NCBI RefSeq assembly: GCF_001545155.1
Contig: NZ_CP014226.1
Coordinates: forward strand, 3,888,713 to 3,900,593
DNA length: 11,881 nt
Origin: Halomonas chromatireducens
Lineage (GTDB): Bacteria > Pseudomonadota > Gammaproteobacteria > Pseudomonadales > Halomonadaceae
Direction of reading: 5' to 3'
Shown: in pieces, positions 9,797 through 11,881 of the stretch
Layout: the number at the start of each line of letters is the position of its first letter
Numbering within the stretch: position 1 is the first letter of the stretch
Translations under genes and position numbers: made by a program
The notes under the pieces: generated by a model
What the model was told of the DNA's origin: nothing
The model's input: only the letters and a program-made list of their open reading frames with translations
Database searches by the model: none

Positions 9797-10578
9797 TTCA
9801 CCCAGCGCTGCCCAATTACCGGCCTATCAACCGGCACAAGGCCCTGCTTGCCCTGCTGGGGGCCTGCTTGCTGATGGCCATGCCGCTAACGGCTACCGCC
9901 CAGCAGCTGCCCGGTATCGTCAGCCAGCCGCTGGAAGATGGCGGGCAGCAGTGGTCGATCCAGCTGCAGACCCTGCTGCTGCTCAGCGCCATGGCCTTCC
10001 TGCCGGCGGCGCTGCTGATGATGACCGGCTTCACCCGAATCATCATCGTGCTGAGCCTGCTGCGCACCGCCATGGGCACCCAGGCGACGCCGCCCAATCA
10101 GGTGCTGCTGGGCCTGGCGCTGTTTCTGACCTTCTTCGTCATGGCGCCGGTCTTTTCCATCGTCTACGAAACGGCCTGGGTACCGCTGACCGGCGACGAG
10201 ATCAACTTCGACGAATTCCTGCTGCTGGCCCAGCAGCCGTTCCGCGAGTTCATGCTGGCCCAGACCCGGGAGCCCGACCTGGCGCTGTTCGCCCGGCTGG
10301 CGGAGGTCGGCCCCATGCAGGGGCCGGAGGACGTCCCCCTGCGCATTCTGGTGCCGGCCTTCGTGACCAGTGAACTGAAGACGGCGTTCCAGATCGGCTT
10401 CACCATCTTCATTCCCTTTCTGATCATCGACCTCGTGGTAGCCAGCACCCTGATGTCGCTGGGCATGATGATGGTTCCGCCGGCCACGATCTCCCTGCCT
10501 TTCAAGCTGATGCTGTTCGTGCTGGTGGATGGCTGGCAGCTGATCATCGGCTCGCTGGCGGAAAGTTTCTATATATAG
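9793..10578 (+). CDS. fliP: Flagellar export gate protein FliP
   Basis: Five FliP subunits form the core of the export channel with FliQ and FliR in the inner membrane. The product has 261 residues (E. coli 245). It begins with a cleavable signal peptide, unusual for an inner-membrane gate protein but typical of FliP: a basic RPINRHK region, a hydrophobic stretch and a likely cut after TATA at about residue 36. Conserved blocks are [40 protein letters not shown], the periplasmic loop with [12 protein letters not shown], and [31 protein letters not shown] near the C-terminus, followed by GMMMVPP. Four hydrophobic helices are visible. The start overlaps fliO by 4 bp; 49 bp separate it from fliQ. 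Confidence 0.97.
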   Translation: MIHPALPNYRPINRHKALLALLGACLLMAMPLTATAQQLPGIVSQPLEDGGQQWSIQLQTLLLLSAMAFLPAALLMMTGFTRIIIVLSLLRTAMGTQATPPNQVLLGLALFLTFFVMAPVFSIVYETAWVPLTGDEINFDEFLLLAQQPFREFMLAQTREPDLALFARLAEVGPMQGPEDVPLRILVPAFVTSELKTAFQIGFTIFIPFLIIDLVVASTLMSLGMMMVPPATISLPFKLMLFVLVDGWQLIIGSLAESFYI

Positions 10579-10592
10579 CGGTAATCAATACT

Positions 10593-10606
10593 TGGGTCGA
10601 CACCCA
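10593..10606 (+). repeat. Small hairpin in the fliP-fliQ gap
   Basis: TGGGT and ACCCA flank a four-base loop, ten bases upstream of the fliQ ribosome binding site. There is no T-run. The stem is only 5 bp, so it may be chance; an effect on fliQ translation is possible. Confidence 0.3.
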
Positions 10607-10615
10607 GATGTCGGC

Positions 10616-10621
10616 AAGGAG
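10616..10621 (+). promoter_or_regulatory. Ribosome binding site of fliQ
   Basis: AAGGAG six bases before ATG 10628. It selects this start over an in-frame ATG at 10592 and gives the standard 89-residue FliQ. Confidence 0.8.
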
Positions 10622-10627
10622 CGAAGA

Positions 10628-10897
10628 ATGACACCGGAAATGGTAATGGGCACCGCCTACCAGGGTATGCGCGTCACGCTCTTGCTGGCCGGCCCGCTGC
10701 TGATCACCGCACTGCTGACCGGCCTGACCGTGAGCCTGTTCCAGGCCGCCACCCAGATCAACGAGATGACACTTTCGTTCATCCCCAAGATCCTGGGCGT
10801 CTTTACCGTACTGGTATTCGCCGGCCCCTGGCTGCTCAAGCTGATCACGGACTTCACCCGCAACCTGTTCACCAATATCCCCAGCATGTTGATGTGA
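10628..10897 (+). CDS. fliQ: Flagellar export gate protein FliQ
   Basis: FliQ is a two-helix inner-membrane protein; four copies wrap the outside of the FliP/FliR core of the export gate. The product has exactly 89 residues, the E. coli length. The first helix (about 16-38) is followed by the conserved LFQAATQINEMTLSFIPK loop, the second helix by GPWLLKLITDFTRNLF, and it ends in IPSML. It follows fliP after 49 bp, with its own strong ribosome binding site, so unlike most genes here it does not depend on overlap for translation. The stop lies 7 bp before fliR. Confidence 0.97.
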   Translation: MTPEMVMGTAYQGMRVTLLLAGPLLITALLTGLTVSLFQAATQINEMTLSFIPKILGVFTVLVFAGPWLLKLITDFTRNLFTNIPSMLM

Positions 10898-10904
10898 GCC
10901 CGCC

Positions 10905-11696
10905 ATGGTCGAGGTGACCTTTGCCCAGCTTCACGGCTGGCTGGTAATCCTGTTCTGGCCCTTCGTGCGGATTACCTCCTTTCTGGTCGCCTCACCGCTG
11001 TGGGGCCACTCCAGCGTACCCAACCAGGCCAAGATCGGCCTGGCGTTCCTGGTGACGCTAGTGATCGCCCCGGTTCTGCCCCCCATGCCCGACGTGCCGA
11101 TCGTCTCATGGGCCGGTTTCGGCCTGATGGTAGAGCAGATGCTGATCGGCATAGCCATCGGCCTGGTCATGCATGTGGTATTCGCCGTGGTCCAGGCCGC
11201 GGGGGAGTTCATTGGCCTGCAGATGGGCCTCGCCTTCGCCACCTTCTTCGATACCGGCAGCGGCACCAACACCATGATCCTGTCGCGAATCTTCTTCATG
11301 ATCACGCTGCTGATGTTCCTGGCCCTGGGTGGACACCTGATGGTGCTGGAAGCGCTGGCAACCAGCTTCTATAGCCTGCCGGTCGGCATAGGCACCTTCA
11401 ACCCTGCGGCCTTCGAGATGATGGTGCGCTACGGCGGCACCATCTTCGTTGCCGGCATGTCGCTGGCCCTGCCGCTGGTCGGATCGCTGTTGATCATCAA
11501 CCTGGCCATGGGCATCCTCAACCGCTCGGCGCCACAGTTGACGGTATTCAACATCGGCTTCCCAACCTCCCTCACCGTGGGCCTCATCCTGCTGATGGTG
11601 TTGATGACCGACATGGGCCGTTTTCTCCAGCGCCTGTTCAGCAATGGCCTGCAGTTCATGTACCAATTGATCGACATGCTTGCCCCTCTGGGGTAA
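10905..11696 (+). CDS. fliR: Flagellar export gate protein FliR (stop codon supplied by IS66 end)
   Basis: FliR is a single-copy component that completes the helical FliP5-FliR core of the export gate. The product has 263 residues (E. coli 261) with five to six hydrophobic helices. Recognisable segments are FWPFVRITSFLVASPLWG, the conserved PNQAKIGLAFLVTLVIAP, GLMVEQMLIGIAIGLVMHVVF, GEFIGLQMGLAFATFFD, and the C-terminal RSAPQLTVFNIGFPTSLTVG. Length suggests the gene is essentially complete, but its last Gly codon and TAA stop run into the IS66 terminal sequence, so a few native C-terminal residues may have been replaced. No terminator or flhB is visible before the element. A weak ribosome binding site suggests coupling with fliQ, 7 bp upstream. 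Confidence 0.95.
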   Translation: MVEVTFAQLHGWLVILFWPFVRITSFLVASPLWGHSSVPNQAKIGLAFLVTLVIAPVLPPMPDVPIVSWAGFGLMVEQMLIGIAIGLVMHVVFAVVQAAGEFIGLQMGLAFATFFDTGSGTNTMILSRIFFMITLLMFLALGGHLMVLEALATSFYSLPVGIGTFNPAAFEMMVRYGGTIFVAGMSLALPLVGSLLIINLAMGILNRSAPQLTVFNIGFPTSLTVGLILLMVLMTDMGRFLQRLFSNGLQFMYQLIDMLAPLG

Positions 11697-11881
11697 GCGA
11701 CCGGGCATCACCGCTTGTCAGTGATCAGGCAGTATGCTGCCAGTGGTGAGGCAGGAGTTCGTGGATCTGGCTGGCCTTCTGGGTCGGCAGCCGTTCCAGC
11801 ACGTCTCGGAGATAGGCGTAGGGGTCGTGGCCGTTCAGCTTGGCGCACTGAATCAGGCTCATGATGGCGGCAGCGCGCTGC
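11693..11881 (-). mobile_element. IS66-family insertion sequence, right end (partial)
   Basis: The C-terminal transposase codons are followed, 32 bp beyond the stop, by a boundary reading GTAAGCG inward from 11693. IS66-family terminal repeats are known to begin with GTAA, and the transposase gene (tnpC) normally ends very near the right terminal repeat; both hold here. The left end, tnpA and tnpB lie outside the window. If the family's usual 8-bp target duplication applies, the copy on this side is CCTCTGGG at 11685-11692. Confidence 0.8.
11725..11881 (-). CDS. tnpC: IS66-family transposase TnpC, C-terminal 51 residues (partial)
   Basis: Reverse-strand frame running off the window end and stopping with TGA at 11727-11725. 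The visible residues, RAAAIMSLIQCAKLNGHDPY followed by AYLRDVLERLPTQKASQIHE and LLPHHWQ, match the C-terminal domain that follows the DDE catalytic core in IS66 transposases (family pattern AKLNGHDPYAYL, then LERLP, then LLPH.W). The catalytic residues lie upstream, outside the window. Nothing in the visible part is disrupted. The gene points toward fliR, so transcription from the IS would run antisense into the flagellar cluster. Confidence 0.88.
   Translation of the reverse strand, partial: QRAAAIMSLIQCAKLNGHDPYAYLRDVLERLPTQKASQIHELLPHHWQHTA

Noticed and set aside
11728..11741. Short GGCAG/CTGCC hairpin inside the IS66 end
   Set aside because: It lies in the last transposase codons, has a five-base stem and no T-run, and is likely chance.

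Overview
The window is high-GC proteobacterial DNA. Its gene families, and a flagellar gene order of the enterobacterial type (E. coli-like FliG, FliM and FliN; fliGHIJK followed by fliLMNOPQR), point to a gammaproteobacterium. A Halomonas-like organism is my best guess, but that is inference and not proven.

Layout. (a) 1 to about 117: an internal scrap of an AAA+ ATPase on the plus strand, containing Walker B. (b) About 117 to 2370: a minus-strand housekeeping block in the order mltG (5' part missing), tmk, holB (last few codons missing). This is part of the well-known pabC-mltG-tmk-holB cluster. (c) About 2369 to 11696: a plus-strand flagellar cluster holding fliG (first ~40 codons missing), fliH, fliI, fliJ, fliK, a 114-bp gap, then fliL, fliM, fliN, fliO, fliP, fliQ and fliR. 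(d) 11693 to the end: the right end of an IS66-family insertion sequence on the minus strand, with the last 51 codons of its transposase.

The flagellar genes act together. FliG, FliM and FliN form the C-ring (rotor and switch). FliH, FliI and FliJ are the soluble export ATPase complex. FliK controls hook length and the export switch. FliL is a stator-associated membrane protein. FliO, FliP, FliQ and FliR assemble or form the export gate. Most genes overlap by 4 to 8 bp or are a few bases apart. The only real intergenic gap lies between fliK and fliL, which matches the enterobacterial split between fliFGHIJK and fliLMNOPQR.

The unusual features are structural. Two abrupt joins, near 112-119 and 2365-2375, cut genes mid-frame and put unrelated loci side by side, so the first 2.4 kb may be an assembly or library chimera, or a real rearrangement. 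The FliN N-terminus carries its conserved acidic/Trp motif three times in tandem. The IS66 end begins on the last base before the fliR stop codon, so the insertion sequence supplies that stop. I see no undescribed biological system here; the rest is a conventional flagellar cluster.
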